Origin: Bacteroidales bacterium
GTDB taxonomy: Bacteria > Bacteroidota > Bacteroidia > Bacteroidales > UBA7960
DNA length: 57,382 bases
Direction of reading: 5' to 3'
NCBI GenBank assembly: GCA_007125585.1
Contig: SLCY01000027.1
Coordinates: 1-57,382, forward strand
In this document: piece by piece, positions 56,314 through 57,382 of the stretch
How the letters are laid out: every line of letters starts with the position of its first letter
Numbering within the stretch: the stretch's first letter is position 1
Notes under the pieces: model-generated
Databases searched by the model: none
What the model was told of the DNA's origin: nothing
What the model saw: the letters and a program-made list of their open reading frames with translations, nothing else
Made by a program: the position numbers and the translations under genes

Positions 56314-57382
56314 ATGCATTCTGCACAAGGGGCAACAAGAAATGGTCTTTTCTCAAGTGTCGTCATCATGACGGTACTTTTATTGTTTGTTGCACCGGCT
56401 CCTGCGCTGGGCAATCAAAACGTGGTTGCCGGAGGGCATGACGATGACAACAAGGCGTTTGACGCCAGAAAACTGATCGTAGACCATGTGTTGGACAGTT
56501 ATGAATGGCATTTGTTTGATATTGGCGACCGTGAACTGTCTATCCCCCTGCCGGTGATACTTTTCTATGACGGCAGCATGTATGTTTTTTCCAGTTCGCG
56601 TTTCGATCATGGCCATGCATCATACAAGGGCTTCAGGGTTGCAGCTGAAGGTCCCAGAAAAGGCCGGGCCATAAAGGTCCTTGAAGATGGTGTGACACCC
56701 GACCCGCATGCTTCCACCATCTATGATCTTTCCATCACAAAAAATGTAGTGGCCATCTTTTTTGCGTCAGGATTGCTGTGCCTTATCTTTGTCAGCGTTG
56801 GAAGGAAGTATCACAAAGCCGATATCTATGCAACCCCCAAAGGCTTACCTTTGTTTTTTGAACCCCTGATACTTTTCGTGCGCGACCAGATCGCCATACT
56901 GGCCATCGGACCAGACAAATACAGGCCGTTTATGCCATACCTTTTAACGGTTTTCTTTTTTATCTTCCTGAACAACCTCTTGGGATTGGTGCCTGTTTTC
57001 CCCGGTGGTGCCAATGTTACAGGAAACATCAGCGTTACATTTGTTCTTGCCATGTTTACCTTTTTTACCACACACTGGTTTGCAAACAAAACATACTGGC
57101 AACATATGTTCAACATGCCCGGCGTCCCGGTGTTTTTAAAAATACCCATCCCGATATTGCCCGTTATTGAAATCGCGGGTGCCTTCATCAAACCTTTTGT
57201 ATTGATGATCAGGCTGTTTGCCAATATTTCCGCCGGACACATGGTGATACTGAGCCTCACTTCGCTGGTGTTTGTGCTCGGTTCGGTAAGCATATTGATG
57301 GGGTATGCCATATCACCACTGACAGTCATATTTTTAATCTTTCTGAACTTTTTGAAAATACTTATTGCATTTTTGCAAGCAT
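56314..57382 (+). CDS. atpB: ATP synthase F0 subunit a, C-terminus cut by the window
   Basis: An open frame of 356 codons from the ATG at 56314 to the edge; it has no stop. The N-terminus carries a signal-like segment (about 15-35) and a long exported extension (to about 140), as known for Bacteroidota a-subunits. The core then follows: LFFEPLILFVRDQIAILAIG, FFFIFLNNLLGLVPVF, and the proton-channel helix IKPFVLMIRLFANISAGHM with the essential Arg. Likely first gene of the atp operon (atpB-E-F-H-A-G), continuing outside. The 139 bases before it have no perfect -7 box. Confidence 0.95.
   Translation, partial: MHSAQGATRNGLFSSVVIMTVLLLFVAPAPALGNQNVVAGGHDDDNKAFDARKLIVDHVLDSYEWHLFDIGDRELSIPLPVILFYDGSMYVFSSSRFDHGHASYKGFRVAAEGPRKGRAIKVLEDGVTPDPHASTIYDLSITKNVVAIFFASGLLCLIFVSVGRKYHKADIYATPKGLPLFFEPLILFVRDQIAILAIGPDKYRPFMPYLLTVFFFIFLNNLLGLVPVFPGGANVTGNISVTFVLAMFTFFTTHWFANKTYWQHMFNMPGVPVFLKIPIPILPVIEIAGAFIKPFVLMIRLFANISAGHMVILSLTSLVFVLGSVSILMGYAISPLTVIFLIFLNFLKILIAFLQA

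Overview
The window looks like chromosome of an anaerobic or microaerotolerant Bacteroidota, probably of the Bacteroidales/Marinilabiliales type. Reasons: promoter boxes of the form TAnnTTTG (the Bacteroidota sigma-70 -7 element) sit upstream of at least 18 transcription units; there is a PorW/SprE-like lipoprotein of the type IX secretion system; the ATP synthase a-subunit has the exported N-terminal extension seen in this phylum; a TamB gene is divergent from tsaD; glutaminyl-tRNA synthetase is present; and the [FeFe]-hydrogenase maturases HydF and HydE are followed by a flavodiiron protein. No rRNA, CRISPR array or prophage was seen. The only mobile element is the edge of an IS3-like insertion sequence at the left end.

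Layout. 0-0.5 kb: 5' end of an IS3-type transposase OrfA running off the edge. 0.5-5.2 kb (minus): a secreted peptidylarginine-deiminase-like enzyme with a dockerin-like module, exported MsrB, tRNA-Gln and glnS. 5.5-8.9 kb: folB, a CWC cysteine-rich protein, a duplicated DUF4389 membrane protein, tRNA-Cys with a strong terminator, a small exported protein of six 16-residue repeats, and an isoprenylcysteine-methyltransferase-like protein. 8.9-16.1 kb: esterase, fucose-isomerase-like protein, OsmC, aldo/keto reductase, acetyltransferase, pirin and an outer-membrane barrel. 16.2-20.7 kb: hydF-hydE-fprA-lipoprotein. 20.7-26.3 kb: tsaD and tamB, divergent. 26.3-31.5 kb (minus): an lptF/G-type permease, two GT4 glycosyltransferases and ribBA, apparently one operon. 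31.9-38.3 kb: lipoprotein alpha/beta hydrolase, purL, peptide-binding lipoprotein, lipid A deacylase-like barrel. 38.3-43.2 kb: PhnP-like hydrolase, flavin reductase, DUF6913-dapA, and a secreted M14 carboxypeptidase with the same dockerin-like module as the deiminase. 43.2-50.3 kb: valS, a 26-residue-repeat solenoid protein coupled to a lipoate ligase, rnz and rseP. 50.3-57.4 kb: dxr and an M23 peptidase, porW/sprE, bactofilin, an AtpI-like membrane protein, and atpB truncated by the window edge.

How the genes work together. Most of the window is ordinary core metabolism and envelope biogenesis: LPS transport, TamB, RseP, bactofilin, type IX secretion, aminoacyl-tRNA synthesis, isoprenoid, riboflavin, purine and lysine/peptidoglycan precursors. 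The less ordinary points are the shared dockerin-like tail on two secreted enzymes that both plausibly act on peptide C-termini or arginines, the hydrogenase-maturation/O2-scavenging cluster without hydG, two glycosyltransferases between the LPS permease and ribBA, the solenoid-lipoate ligase couple, and glnS next to its own tRNA-Gln. Several start codons were moved because a promoter box lies inside the longest open frame. Four genes appear to start with TTG. I found no clearly new multi-gene defence or mobile system.
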